Below are positions 33,678 through 43,340 of a DNA stretch of 64,000 nt, piece by piece. Made by a program: the position numbers and the translations under genes. The DNA is taken from the NCBI RefSeq assembly GCF_036492425.1, contig NZ_AP025295.1, positions 310,001-374,000 on the forward strand, given 5' to 3'. The notes under the pieces are model-generated. The model searched no databases. It was not told the DNA's origin and worked only from the letters and a program-made list of their open reading frames with translations. The stretch comes from Persicobacter psychrovividus (GTDB taxonomy: Bacteria; Bacteroidota; Bacteroidia; Cytophagales; Cyclobacteriaceae). Every line of letters begins with the position of its first letter. Within the stretch, counting starts at the first letter, position 1.

Positions 33678-33973
33678 GAAGCAAAAATGGCTATTCACGC
33701 TTTATTTTGCTACCAATAAATCAAATTATTTGCGATCAAATAAAGTATTTAACCGATTTAGATGGCTTTGATTTTTACTCAGTAAAGTGAATGGAAATAT
33801 TGTTGCATATTAAATTTTATACACTATATTTCGAAATATTTTAATGGTATGGTCATAATGGCCGTTTTTAGTCATTATTTTAGATTTATTTTATTTAAGT
33901 GATTTCATTTTTACTGATTCATCTTTCTTATTTGTTCTTTTCAAAGGGTAAGTGTCTTGGTTAGTTTAGTGTT

Positions 33974-35374
33974 ATGAAGAATAAATACATTGATTTGGTG
34001 GATCAAACTTTTGATTTCCCAAATGAAGCATTCGATGTGAATGAGCAAGGAGAACTTTCCTTCGAGGGAATTGAATTGTCTGATTTGATCAAACAATATG
34101 GTACTCCATTGCGCTTTTCCTACCTTCCGAATATTTCGCGCAATATCAAGCGGGCAAAAAAGTGGTTTAATGTAGCCATGGCGAAGGTGGATTATCAGGC
34201 CTCTTATAATTATTGTTACTGTACCAAAAGCTCACACTTTTCTTTTATTGTTGAGGAGGCGCTCAAAAATAATATCCACCTCGAGACTTCCTCTGCCTTT
34301 GATATCAATATTGTAGAAAATCTGATTGAGCGAGGGCTGCTCAGCAAGGAGAATTACATCATTTGTAATGGGTTTAAAAAAGAGCAATATGTGGAGAATA
34401 TTGCCAATTTAATCAACAGTGGTTATCATAATACCTTTCCGATACTGGATAACTATCGTGAACTGGACGCCCTAACGGAATTGGTGGACGATGATAAAAC
34501 GATCAATCTTGGCATTCGAATCGCTTCTGAAGAGGAGCCTAAATTTGAATTCTATACTTCGAGATTGGGGATAGGGTATAAAAATATCGTTCCCTTTTAT
34601 AAAAAGAAGATTCAGGAAAATCCGCGATTGAAATTGCGCATGTTGCACTTCTTCATCAATACGGGTATCCGCGATACGGGGTATTACTGGAACGAATTGC
34701 GGAAGTGTTTGAAGGTTTATCGTGAACTGAAAAAGATCTGCCCTGAATTGGATTGTCTTAATATTGGTGGGGGCTTCCCTGTATCCACTTCGTTAAGCTT
34801 CAACTTCGATTATGAATATATGGCGGAGGAAATTATCGGCCTGATAAAAGTAATGTGTGAAGAAGATCAGATTGATGAACCTCATATTTTTACAGAATTT
34901 GGTTCTTTTACTGTGGGTGAAAGTGGTGGTATGATTTATTCGATCCTCAATCAGAAAAAACAAAATGATCGGGAGTCGTGGAATATGATTGACAGTTCTT
35001 TCATGACGACGCTTCCTGATGTTTGGGCGATCAGTCGAAGGTTTATTATGTTGCCGATCAATCGCTGGAATGATCCCTACGAGCGAGTATTACTGGGCGG
35101 AATGACCTGTGATTCGGATGATTATTATAATTCTGAACAACATGCCAACGCGATTTTCTTGCCTGAATACAATCGTGACGAACCGTTATACATTGGTTTT
35201 TTTCATACTGGAGCGTATCAGGAGACCATTGGTGGTTTCGGAGGCCTACAGCATTGTTTGATTCCGCAGCCTAAACACGTCATTATCGATCGTGATCAGG
35301 ATGGAGAAATTACAACCAAATTGTTCTCCAAAGAGCAAAGCCACAAAGCCATGATGAAAATTTTAGGCTACTGA
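33974..35374 (+). CDS. speA: Biosynthetic arginine decarboxylase (fold III PLP, Bacteroidota type)
   Basis: A 466-aa PLP enzyme of the alanine racemase fold. The likely cofactor lysine is Lys85 in YCYCTKSSHF. Later signatures are LNIGGGFPVSTS, FTEFGSFTVGESGG (PLP phosphate loop) and the C-terminal LLGGMTCDSDDYY, corresponding to the decarboxylase GxxCDS motif. It makes agmatine from arginine, feeding the agmatinase encoded 4 kb upstream. It is shorter than the E. coli SpeA and close to the short decarboxylases found in this phylum; a role on another basic amino acid cannot be excluded. It stands alone with a strong terminator. Confidence 0.88.
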   Translation: MKNKYIDLVDQTFDFPNEAFDVNEQGELSFEGIELSDLIKQYGTPLRFSYLPNISRNIKRAKKWFNVAMAKVDYQASYNYCYCTKSSHFSFIVEEALKNNIHLETSSAFDINIVENLIERGLLSKENYIICNGFKKEQYVENIANLINSGYHNTFPILDNYRELDALTELVDDDKTINLGIRIASEEEPKFEFYTSRLGIGYKNIVPFYKKKIQENPRLKLRMLHFFINTGIRDTGYYWNELRKCLKVYRELKKICPELDCLNIGGGFPVSTSLSFNFDYEYMAEEIIGLIKVMCEEDQIDEPHIFTEFGSFTVGESGGMIYSILNQKKQNDRESWNMIDSSFMTTLPDVWAISRRFIMLPINRWNDPYERVLLGGMTCDSDDYYNSEQHANAIFLPEYNRDEPLYIGFFHTGAYQETIGGFGGLQHCLIPQPKHVIIDRDQDGEITTKLFSKEQSHKAMMKILGY

Positions 35375-35427
35375 TAGGTCAGTTCAATAGGGATTGCCCT
35401 TATGAGTCGGCTGAAAAAATTAAGATA

Positions 35428-35474
35428 AAAAAAGGTGATGGGTCATTTTTATAAATGGCCAATCACCTTTTTTT
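35428..35474. terminator. Bidirectional terminator
   Basis: AAAGGTGAT (35431-35439) pairs with ATCACCTTT (35462-35470); inner GG-T-CAT/ATG-G-CC extends the stem. Runs of A and T flank both ends. It serves speA and the converging RmlD-like gene. Confidence 0.92.
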
Positions 35475-35484
35475 CATTGCAGCC

Positions 35485-36345
35485 CTATTGTTGTTGATAT
35501 GCCTTAATAGAAGCGGAAATAGCTGTTTTACTATCGCGGAAGGAAAGCCCTTCTCCCTTTATTTTTTCGTTGCTGAGGCGTAAATCCCTGATGCCGGCCC
35601 TTTTTTCCCTTAGCAAATTGTCTGCATCAAAGTTAAGCTCCCGCAGAATGTATTCCGTGATTTCATATCGGCTTACGTTATTTTCACTGCCGAAATGATA
35701 AATGCCATAGGGGATGGTTTCAATATGGTCCAAGTGGCTCATCAGTTCACCAACTTCAGTCAGCCCTCTGTATTCATTTTTGGAAGCGCTGATTAAAGTT
35801 TCTTCCTTTCCCGCAACAATGCTATCCCATAAAATATTCGGATTTACCTTAGGGAATTCTTTGGTCGGGAGCCCATAAACCCAGGTAAGGCGCAGAATCC
35901 AGGCAGTCGGACAATGTTTGAGCACCTCCGTTTCTGCCATTAGTTTGGTAGTGCCATAATAGGTGTTGGGAATCGGCGTACTGCTTTCGGTATAGGGCCC
36001 CGCTTCTGAATTTCCATTAAACACCTGCTCGGTACTGAAAAAGACCATTTTCGCTTGATGTGCTTTGCAGGCTTTGGCGATTTCAGTGGTGGCATCGACA
36101 TTGATTTTTTTAGCCAATAATTGATTTTGCTCGCAGCCTTCTGTAGACGACATGCCCGCAAGGTGAAAAACCAATGTGGGTTGGTGTAATTCAAAATATT
36201 GCCGAATAGCGTCACTGTCTGAAATGTCCAAACTTTTTCGGTTTGGCGCAAGAACGGTTAAGCCGCTTTGCTGATATCTTTGGGCAAGCCTTGAGGCGAT
36301 AAAGCCACTGCCGCCTGTAATTAAAATAGTGTGTGTTGTATTCAT
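35485..36345 (-). CDS. RmlD-like NAD(P)-dependent sugar-nucleotide reductase
   Basis: A 286-aa short-chain dehydrogenase of the extended type. The N-terminal Rossmann motif is ITGGSGFIASRLA (about 9-21), LVFHLAGMSSTEGC follows, and the catalytic YxxxK is YYGTTKLMAE near 130. The closest well-known family is dTDP-4-dehydrorhamnose reductase (the RmlD-type ending with a short C-terminal domain). No other rhamnose genes are near, so the substrate is uncertain. It is a single gene divergent from the FUSC gene. Fits with an envelope polysaccharide role. Confidence 0.88.
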   Translation of the reverse strand: MNTTHTILITGGSGFIASRLAQRYQQSGLTVLAPNRKSLDISDSDAIRQYFELHQPTLVFHLAGMSSTEGCEQNQLLAKKINVDATTEIAKACKAHQAKMVFFSTEQVFNGNSEAGPYTESSTPIPNTYYGTTKLMAETEVLKHCPTAWILRLTWVYGLPTKEFPKVNPNILWDSIVAGKEETLISASKNEYRGLTEVGELMSHLDHIETIPYGIYHFGSENNVSRYEITEYILRELNFDADNLLREKRAGIRDLRLSNEKIKGEGLSFRDSKTAISASIKAYQQQ

Positions 36346-36555
36346 GTTCGATCGATTGTGCTTCAGGTATAACGATTTTTCTGATTATTCATCCCAAAAT
36401 TAATCGCCCTAATTTACGGTTTTGATTTCAAAAGCAAGGGATGATCAGCCTTTGTGCGTTTTTATCGATGGATATTGCCCCGAAATAAGCTGTTTTTTAT
36501 CATTCCTTGCGCAGAGATTTTATCATGCTAAATATTATCCTTTACTTTGTGACTT

Positions 36556-38760
36556 ATGATTAAAAGCAGGAATTTTCTTCGCCTGACATCAGGGAATTTA
36601 TCTTTGGGTTTTAGAATTACATTGGCGACGGTTTTCCCCGTATTTTGGGGATATTTTACAAACAATTGGGGGGTGGCGGTCCCTTGGGCACTTGGTGCTT
36701 TGGCTTTGGGCCTTTCAGATTCTCCAGGAGTTTTGAAGGATCGGCTCATTTGGCTGTTGCGTAATTTGGCCTTGCTCTCAATTACGATTTTTATAACTGG
36801 TTTATTTACCCAATCCTATTGGCTGTTAGTGGTCTGGATGGTTTTCGGTGCTTTTCTGTGGGCAATGGTAGCTGTTTTTGGAAACCGATTTGCCGTTATG
36901 GGTAACGCCATGCTGATTGGTGCTTGTTATATTATGGCCACGCAAAAAGACTTTGCGGGAACGGTACACTGGACCGAATGGATGAGCATTGGCGGTTTTG
37001 GGTATATCTTGGTTTCTTTGTTTCTGGGTCGGGTGGGCCGATATAAAGGAGCGGAGGAAAGTCTTCGGAATGCTTTCATTAGCCTGTCTAAATTTACCTT
37101 GTTAAGAAGCACACAATTTACGGCAGATCCTGCGGCCGACCATCTGATTTTAGCGCAGAGGGTGAAGGTGATTGAAGATTTGGCCACCTGTCGGACAGAG
37201 CTTTTTGATCGTCGAAAAGGCCTGAAAGGAGGGACCAAAAGGGCCCGCAAGTTAGGGATGATTGTATGGCATATGGTGGACACTTTTGAGATGTTGTCGG
37301 CATCACATACTGACCTTCAGCAACTGCAAAAAGATTTAGGCGAGTCTGATATCATCTGTAAAATTCATAAAATCCTTAAATGTTATGGGCAGGAATTGCA
37401 GCGGATGTCCGAATCGTTGCCTGTAGGTGCGGTGCATACCACGCATCATGATCAGCAGGAACATTTAAATTACCTTGATATTGAAATTCAACAGGTAAAA
37501 GAGCTTTCCCTGGATCATTTTCCTGTGGCCTCTTTTACAGCGCTGAAGAATATTATGCGTAACCTGACGGAGATTAACTGGCGGTTGAACCGCATGACAA
37601 AAATCAGTCAGGGAGATATTTCCCTTGAAAAGGAAGAAATTGATTTCAAGGTTTTTGCGAGTGAATACAATCATCAGGAGCGTATTTTATCAGAGCTGAA
37701 TATTCGATCTCCATTTTATCGTCATGCCATTCGTCTGTCTTTGGCCATTTTACTGTCGATGGCGATTGGTCACTTTTTAGGTATGGAGCAAGTTTATTGG
37801 ATTGTCCTGACGGTGATTGTCATCATGAAACCCAATTTTTCAGAAACCAAAAAACGAACTTTTGAACGTTTCCTCGGGACCGTGCTGGGCTGCGGAATTG
37901 CGTCAGTAATTTTGTTTTTCTTTCAGGGAAATGCCGTTGTAATGCTTTTTTTCCTGACTTTACTGTCGCTTTTATCCTTCTTCTGGCTGGGCAAAAATTA
38001 TGGTTTTGGGGTGCTGTTCCTGACGCCCTTTGTATTGGTGTTGTTCTCTTTTATCGACACACAGGCCATTCATTTGGTGGGTATCCGTTTTTATGATACC
38101 GTGTTGGGATCGGTGATTGCCTTTCTGTTAAATTATTTGTTTCTGCCTAATTTTCAACGGCTTTCAATTATTGACCATGTGCAGCACAGCATTTTGACGA
38201 TGAGGAAGTATCTTGAAAGTGTATCTTCTTATTTCACGGAAGAGGAAGCGAAAAGACTGAATTATAAAATTGATCGTAAGTCGGCACATTTGGCACAGAG
38301 TCAGCTTAATGTTTCCTTTAATCAGATGCTGACTGAACCAAAATCCAAGCAAATTTATGGGGAAGAAATTTATGCGATGGTCATTCAATCGGCCAATTTA
38401 ATGACTTCCATTGCCACCCTTTCAATTTATGCAGAGCGGATGGGAAATAAATATGCCGAGGATTTAGGGTTGGCTGAAGTAAGGCGGCTGGTACTGCGTG
38501 CTTTTGATGATGCCTTGCTGATTTTGAAAGGCTGGAAAAAGTATGAGGATGACCGTCAGGTAGATCAGGTTTTTGAGCAAATGGCCGAAGGCCTGAAATG
38601 TGTGGAAGAAATTCGTATGCGAGAAATGAAAGCGGGTGAATGGAGTTCTCCAAATCAGGAAAAGTTGGCTGATTTACAATTGCTGAACGATCAGTGGGGG
38701 TCAATTTACCGTCAGGCGGTAGAAATCAAGAAAAAAAGCCAGGCACTTTCTGAAAGTTAA
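36556..38760 (+). CDS. FUSC-family (YccS-like) membrane protein
   Basis: A 734-aa inner-membrane protein with two bundles of membrane helices (about residues 15-165 and 385-540). Each is followed by a cytoplasmic helical domain. The second bundle has the FUSC_2 pattern YWIVLTVIVIMKPNFSETKK followed by RFLGTVLGCGIASVI. This is the fusaric acid resistance/aromatic acid exporter superfamily, YccS/YhfK branch. Members are proposed to export aromatic acids, but substrates are mostly unknown. It is alone, with a promoter not identified and a terminator at 38765-38829. A shorter FUSC homologue is encoded at 57367-58440. Confidence 0.92.
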   Translation: MIKSRNFLRLTSGNLSLGFRITLATVFPVFWGYFTNNWGVAVPWALGALALGLSDSPGVLKDRLIWLLRNLALLSITIFITGLFTQSYWLLVVWMVFGAFLWAMVAVFGNRFAVMGNAMLIGACYIMATQKDFAGTVHWTEWMSIGGFGYILVSLFLGRVGRYKGAEESLRNAFISLSKFTLLRSTQFTADPAADHLILAQRVKVIEDLATCRTELFDRRKGLKGGTKRARKLGMIVWHMVDTFEMLSASHTDLQQLQKDLGESDIICKIHKILKCYGQELQRMSESLPVGAVHTTHHDQQEHLNYLDIEIQQVKELSLDHFPVASFTALKNIMRNLTEINWRLNRMTKISQGDISLEKEEIDFKVFASEYNHQERILSELNIRSPFYRHAIRLSLAILLSMAIGHFLGMEQVYWIVLTVIVIMKPNFSETKKRTFERFLGTVLGCGIASVILFFFQGNAVVMLFFLTLLSLLSFFWLGKNYGFGVLFLTPFVLVLFSFIDTQAIHLVGIRFYDTVLGSVIAFLLNYLFLPNFQRLSIIDHVQHSILTMRKYLESVSSYFTEEEAKRLNYKIDRKSAHLAQSQLNVSFNQMLTEPKSKQIYGEEIYAMVIQSANLMTSIATLSIYAERMGNKYAEDLGLAEVRRLVLRAFDDALLILKGWKKYEDDRQVDQVFEQMAEGLKCVEEIRMREMKAGEWSSPNQEKLADLQLLNDQWGSIYRQAVEIKKKSQALSES

Positions 38761-38764
38761 AAAT

Positions 38765-38829
38765 AAGAGGCTAAGGCAATCGTATTTTTTGCAAGTAGTA
38801 AAGAAGGTTTAACGCAACCTTAGCCTCTT
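38765..38829. terminator. Long-loop bidirectional terminator
   Basis: AAGAGGCTAAGG (38765-38776) pairs perfectly with CCTTAGCCTCTT (38818-38829). The 12-bp stem has an unusually long loop of 41 nt. It lies between the convergent FUSC and DUF6873-like genes. Confidence 0.8.
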
Positions 38830-38867
38830 TTATCAATATTGTTATTTTTCGGCGATTTTACAACATC

Positions 38868-39563
38868 TTAGCCCACAAATAGAATCCCGCCACCATCATA
38901 AAGTGGCCCATTGTACAGGGCTTGCCATTGAATATCGTGTTTTTTCAGGTAAGCCAATAGTGGTCGGTAGCATTCATGGTGCCTCGGATCTCCTATAAAA
39001 TAAAGCGTGCCCCGCCAATATCCCATCGTCCCACCGATGAAACCATAAGGATACGGCGGAAGGAGAATTTGTTGAGGAGGCACCAGGCAATGCGAAAGTT
39101 GCCGTTGCTTCAGCACCTTGGCAATTCCACCATCCGAAGTGATTAAATGTTTCCCCACGCCAAACACAGAACACCTTGTATATGCTTGAGGTAATGCTGT
39201 AAAAGGTAAAGCGGCAGTTTTTTCGAGGATGGTTTTACTGGTAAATCCCACTTTGTGATAAAGGGTATGCTGGTGAAACAACACATTATAATAAGTGCTT
39301 TCGCTTAAACTTTCGCCAATTTCTTCTTCGCCAAGCTCAAAAGGGATTTCATGGGCGGTGAAATGGTCGATGTATTTTTGTGGTGTATTTGGGGCAATAA
39401 TCCATTCTTGATTTATACTGGCGAAGAAAATATCCGGGTGCCCTGAAATCGCCGCATAGGTTAATCCTTGGGTCAGGAATGGAATCGTTGGCATTATTTT
39501 TTGTAAAGCCTCGATGGCCTCCTTTGGAGCACGGGCATCAATTAGTGCAAATGGCTTTATCAT
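38868..39563 (-). CDS. DUF6873-like protein (possible GME fold)
   Basis: A 231-aa cytoplasmic protein. The sequence IKPFALIDARAPKEAIEAL, SGHPDIFFASINQEWIIAPN and VGKHLITSDGGIAKVLKQR resembles the family named DUF6873, thought to adopt the fold of guanidino-group-modifying enzymes. Cys and His positions (RCSVFGVG, GDPRHHECYRP) might correspond to a catalytic site, but I cannot assign residues. Substrate and pathway are unknown. The ATG at 39563 stands 48 bp from the divergently transcribed small gene at 39612. Confidence 0.75.
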   Translation of the reverse strand: MIKPFALIDARAPKEAIEALQKIMPTIPFLTQGLTYAAISGHPDIFFASINQEWIIAPNTPQKYIDHFTAHEIPFELGEEEIGESLSESTYYNVLFHQHTLYHKVGFTSKTILEKTAALPFTALPQAYTRCSVFGVGKHLITSDGGIAKVLKQRQLSHCLVPPQQILLPPYPYGFIGGTMGYWRGTLYFIGDPRHHECYRPLLAYLKKHDIQWQALYNGPLYDGGGILFVG

Positions 39564-39611
39564 TCTTATAATATTGGTTATTATTGCTTGATCAACCTGA
39601 AATTTAAATTT

Positions 39612-40016
39612 ATGAAAAAGTTGTGGCTTATCGGTAGTTTTGGCCTGCTACTGTTCATTTCTGTCGGTACCTTATATTTTGATAATTTATCCAACGACTC
39701 CCGCCCAAAGCAGCAAACTGCCATTTCCATTCAGGAAAGATCAGACCTGAGTCAGTACCTCCATGACTTTAAGATTGATGAACAGGGATTTGTGGTCGAT
39801 GCTGATAGTGAGGGAGCATATTTTTCCCTGGATGAAAAGGATGCGGTAGTGACCGTAATTGTAGATTACTATTTAAACCAAGGATTTGAGCTGCAAAGTA
39901 AAAAAGGGACGCAGGACGGCAATACTTACCTGGTACCATTGCAGAGCCCATTAAAAGGGCAGCGCGGAATTTTAGTCAAAAGGTATTTAGGAAGCTATAA
40001 AGTTCGCATACAATAG
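39612..40016 (+). CDS. Hypothetical membrane-anchored small protein
   Basis: A 134-aa protein with one N-terminal membrane segment (LWLIGSFGLLLFISVGTLYF) that may be an uncleaved anchor. A periplasmic domain follows, with a beta-rich end (LVPLQSPLKGQRGILVKRYLGS). No family was recognised. The start at 39612 (MKKLWLIG) was chosen because it directly precedes the hydrophobic segment, over a TTG at 39588. It is not evidently in an operon. Confidence 0.7.
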   Translation: MKKLWLIGSFGLLLFISVGTLYFDNLSNDSRPKQQTAISIQERSDLSQYLHDFKIDEQGFVVDADSEGAYFSLDEKDAVVTVIVDYYLNQGFELQSKKGTQDGNTYLVPLQSPLKGQRGILVKRYLGSYKVRIQ

Positions 40017-40334
40017 GGTTTGGGGCTGATCAATGCCGATAGGTGAGGTTAAATTTTAAGATTTTCTTACAACTGCCCCTTCTCATGGTTACCTTTTTAT
40101 TTCATGATTAGTGCCACTGTTTTCAGCAATGTATCATTCTCATCATGAAAACGTGATGTTTGTCTAAAAAATTACAAGCTATTTACTCCTTTTTTGTACC
40201 CAAATTTTAATTTTTCAGCGATTTAACTTGATCATTTATAGTTAATTTCAGCCAACTATCTATTCCGTATTGGACGTTGTGATTCAGTGAAGGGAGGGTG
40301 TTAATCCTCAGTAGTAATCACAAAATATAGAACA
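40017..40334. other. Intergenic region with a leader hairpin
   Basis: About 318 bp, AT-rich. TTGTGATT (40277-40284) and AATCACAA (40316-40323) are perfect inverted copies ending 11 bp before the next start codon, so the mRNA leader can fold there. No gene or clear TAnnTTTG promoter was identified. Confidence 0.45.
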
Positions 40335-41792
40335 ATGCGAAATTATCTTGGCCTATTGCTGGTTTCATTTCTGAGCTTTTCATGTGAAGAAGGATGGACG
40401 GATTTTCAGAATTATGATATTGATGTTGAAGGATCTAAAACTTATGCTGTTCCAATAGGAAATACCTCCTTTAAATTTGAGGATGTATGGGCTTATTCAG
40501 ATGCGGACAGTTCGAGTAATTTTGAGTTGGTTTCGACCACGGAAGGGTATGAATTGCATAATACGGTCGAGATTGATTTGTCGGAACTGTTTTCTTTCGA
40601 CCCTGTAACGCAGCAGGAAAATTTTGCGGTGAGCCCAATAGCGAATACGGAAGAAGAATATGTACTTCAACTGCAATCTACAGACGGAATCATTGCGGAA
40701 ATGGATCAGGTTTCTCTTTCAGGAGGGCAGGTTGATTTCAGTTTCAGCCATTCTCAGATGAATGATCTATCGGCCACACTGACCATCTATGCGGCCGTGC
40801 CCGAGGTTATTAATTTGTCGGCGCAAGATTTGTCCGATGGAATTTCGATCAGCTTGGCAGGCTTCCAATTTAACGGTGTGCCCAATGAAACGGGCTTCCC
40901 AGTGAAGGTAAAGCTTGAAATCAATACCGAAAATTTGGCAACCAATACGTTGCCTGAAAATATGCAGGTCGATGCTTCCTTATCCGCCTTGGCGATCAAT
41001 AGCTTCACGGGAAAAGTAAAGGATTTCAGCCAAAACATTGCTTCAGTTATTCCTTCGCCGATGGTGCCTGATTTTGACCATTCCAATTTTGTGTGGGGTG
41101 ACGGAACCGTTAGCCTCAGCCTGAATAACCCTACGGCATTGCCTATCAGTGCAACTTGTGCGATTTCCAACGGTGCAGCGCAACTGTCTCCATCACCAGC
41201 TTTTACACACATTGCTCAGAGTGAAAGTTTATATAGCCTTCAAAGCACCAACAGTAATTTATTGGAGGTCATGAATGCCTCAACAGAGGACATTAACATT
41301 ATGCTTGCAGTGGATGCACAAGGGAACTCTGGCGGAACATTCACTTGGTCAGCGACTAATCCCATCAGCCTAACGGCGACTTTTGTGATTCCGATGTTGG
41401 TGAAATTTCAAGAGGTGAATTTTGAATATGTGACTGCGATCGATACGGATATTTTTCAGGGTGAAGGTTTATCGACAGGCCTGCTGACGATTTCTGGCTT
41501 CAGTGATTTGCCGATGGGTGTAAAACTCGAAGTTGATTTCTTAAATGGCTCGGAGGCTTTTGCGGCTGCTCCTGCGGATTTTTGGATCGTTGAAGCTGTA
41601 GCAGACAGTATCGATACTTACATCTACCTCGACGAAACAGCCATGGATGAATTTCTTGCGGCAGATAAAGTGCGTTTCAATTTCACTTTTGATACGGAAT
41701 ATATTTCGCCTGACTTTGCAAGGTTCACAAGCGATCAGCATATGGAATTTGATCTCGGACTGATGACTGAAGTTACCCCTCCTTCCAACTAA
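40335..41792 (+). CDS. Hypothetical lipoprotein paired with DUF5723
   Basis: A 485-aa protein with a lipoprotein signal (LGLLLVSFLSFSCEEG, lipid Cys at about 17). The mature part is almost all beta-strand with repeated Ser, Asn and Asp-rich loops (VWAYSDADSSSNFELVS, EDINIMLAVDAQGNSGG) and few basic residues, as in adhesin-like or Ig-like surface proteins. I do not recognise a named domain. It lies 11 bp before the DUF5723 gene, so the two form an operon and probably work at the outer membrane together. Similar lipoprotein/DUF5723 pairs are known in the phylum, without assigned function. Confidence 0.82.
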   Translation: MRNYLGLLLVSFLSFSCEEGWTDFQNYDIDVEGSKTYAVPIGNTSFKFEDVWAYSDADSSSNFELVSTTEGYELHNTVEIDLSELFSFDPVTQQENFAVSPIANTEEEYVLQLQSTDGIIAEMDQVSLSGGQVDFSFSHSQMNDLSATLTIYAAVPEVINLSAQDLSDGISISLAGFQFNGVPNETGFPVKVKLEINTENLATNTLPENMQVDASLSALAINSFTGKVKDFSQNIASVIPSPMVPDFDHSNFVWGDGTVSLSLNNPTALPISATCAISNGAAQLSPSPAFTHIAQSESLYSLQSTNSNLLEVMNASTEDINIMLAVDAQGNSGGTFTWSATNPISLTATFVIPMLVKFQEVNFEYVTAIDTDIFQGEGLSTGLLTISGFSDLPMGVKLEVDFLNGSEAFAAAPADFWIVEAVADSIDTYIYLDETAMDEFLAADKVRFNFTFDTEYISPDFARFTSDQHMEFDLGLMTEVTPPSN

Positions 41793-41803
41793 CTTTTACT
41801 CCT

Positions 41804-43207
41804 ATGAAAATCATTTACGCCTTTTTGCTGTCCTGTTGTATGGTGTTCCATGCACAGGCACAGTTTCAGAAAACCCTTTATCAGTTTGCTTCAGAGGATC
41901 TGGTGGCGACCCACTCAATGAATCCTGCCTTTAAAGCCAAGGGAAGTTTTATTTTAGGGCTTCCGGGCATTTCACAAAATACACTGAATTTCTCTGCGCC
42001 AACTACTTTGGGAAATTTGTTTATGCTTGAAAATGGAAAGCGAAACCTTTCGCTGGGGACGGCAGTGAAGAATTTGCCACAGGTATCGACAACCTATGCG
42101 TCTTCACAGTTGAATATCCTGTCTTTGGGAGGTGGTGATGAAAAGAATATGTTTATGATGTCGTTGGATGTTCGGGGTTTCACCAAGCAAAAAATGTCAC
42201 GGGACTTTCTTGACTTGGCGATCAATGGAAATAGCAGTTCGATCAGTATTCAGGATGTTTTGGAAGGAAAGCGGCTGACAGATCAGGAAAAGTACCTATA
42301 CGCCGAAACTTACAGTCACTTTTTTGGGCAGTTGTCATTAAGCGATAGCAGAAAACTTTCCGATCGTGTACGCCTCGGGCTGCGTGTGAAGTTCCTGTGG
42401 GGAATGGGGTACATGTCCTCAAGTCCGATTGAAGGGACTTACCGTATGGATGGGCAAAGTTTCAATTCTTCTATTGATTTTGAAGCGGCTAATGTAAATA
42501 TGTCGGGGGTGGTTGATCCACTCATCTTTTTGGAAGAGCAGAAAATGGAGAATAAAAAGATGCAGGGGAATTTCGGTGGAGCGATTGATATCGGGACACA
42601 GGTGAAGATCACCGATCGTTGGGAAGCGAGTTTTTTTGTGCAGGATATTGGGGCGATCAACTGGAACTTGAATGGGCAGTCGGTTAAAATTGAAAAAGGC
42701 TATTATGAAATCAATGCACAGGAAATCAGCCTAACAGGTGGAATAGATGGAGACAGTCAGCTTGCTGATTTTGACCTTCAAACATTTATGGAGGAAGAGG
42801 TGAAGATGGATACGCTTCAAAACCAAAAATTTGTAGAGTGGTTGCCTGCCAAGGCTTATTTGGGAACGCGCTACAGGGTCGGTGAAAAACATTATTTTGG
42901 CGCTACTTTCATGGGGCAGTGGTTTCAGAATGAATTCAACTATGCCATGACGGCTTCTTACGATTTAAGGGTCGGCAAAATGCTATCAACGATTGTTTCT
43001 TACTCTTATTCTCCGCAACAAACTATGGCTGTTGGTGGTGGGGTAAGGCTGAATTTGGGACCATTGCAGGTATATGCTGTTACCGATGATTTTACTGGGC
43101 TGATCAAGCCATCCACTCTTCAGAATGTAAATATTACCACCGGGGCGGTATTTACTTTCGGCAGGAAACACAAGGCCAAAGTTGAGGCGGAGACGACAGC
43201 AGAATAG
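41804..43207 (+). CDS. DUF5723-family outer-membrane protein
   Basis: A 467-aa protein with a signal peptide (AFLLSCCMVFHAQAQ). It shows the DUF5723 features: HSMNPAFKAKGSFILGLPGI near residue 37, RVRLGLRVKFLWGMGY, WEASFFVQDIGAINW and a barrel-like C-terminal half with VGGGVRLNLGPLQVYAVTDD. The fold resembles PorV/FadL-like barrels. It is the second gene of an operon with the lipoprotein at 40335. Function unknown. The C-terminus (KHKAKVEAETTAE) is charged rather than Phe-terminated. Confidence 0.88.
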   Translation: MKIIYAFLLSCCMVFHAQAQFQKTLYQFASEDLVATHSMNPAFKAKGSFILGLPGISQNTLNFSAPTTLGNLFMLENGKRNLSLGTAVKNLPQVSTTYASSQLNILSLGGGDEKNMFMMSLDVRGFTKQKMSRDFLDLAINGNSSSISIQDVLEGKRLTDQEKYLYAETYSHFFGQLSLSDSRKLSDRVRLGLRVKFLWGMGYMSSSPIEGTYRMDGQSFNSSIDFEAANVNMSGVVDPLIFLEEQKMENKKMQGNFGGAIDIGTQVKITDRWEASFFVQDIGAINWNLNGQSVKIEKGYYEINAQEISLTGGIDGDSQLADFDLQTFMEEEVKMDTLQNQKFVEWLPAKAYLGTRYRVGEKHYFGATFMGQWFQNEFNYAMTASYDLRVGKMLSTIVSYSYSPQQTMAVGGGVRLNLGPLQVYAVTDDFTGLIKPSTLQNVNITTGAVFTFGRKHKAKVEAETTAE

Positions 43208-43228
43208 GAAATGTAGGCAAACTTGAGT

Positions 43229-43256
43229 TTGATAACGAATCCTAATATTAAATTTG
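43229..43256 (+). promoter_or_regulatory. Bacteroidota-type promoter of the aldo/keto reductase gene
   Basis: TTG (43229-43231), a 17-bp spacer and TAAATTTG (43249-43256) match the consensus fully. The predicted start near 43263 leaves a leader of about 78 nt. Confidence 0.75.
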
Positions 43257-43340
43257 TATTTTCGATATAAGTGATTGATTATTTTTATTGAAGTCTGAGA
43301 TTTAGTTTTTAATTTGCTATAGACACAATAAACATAAAAC

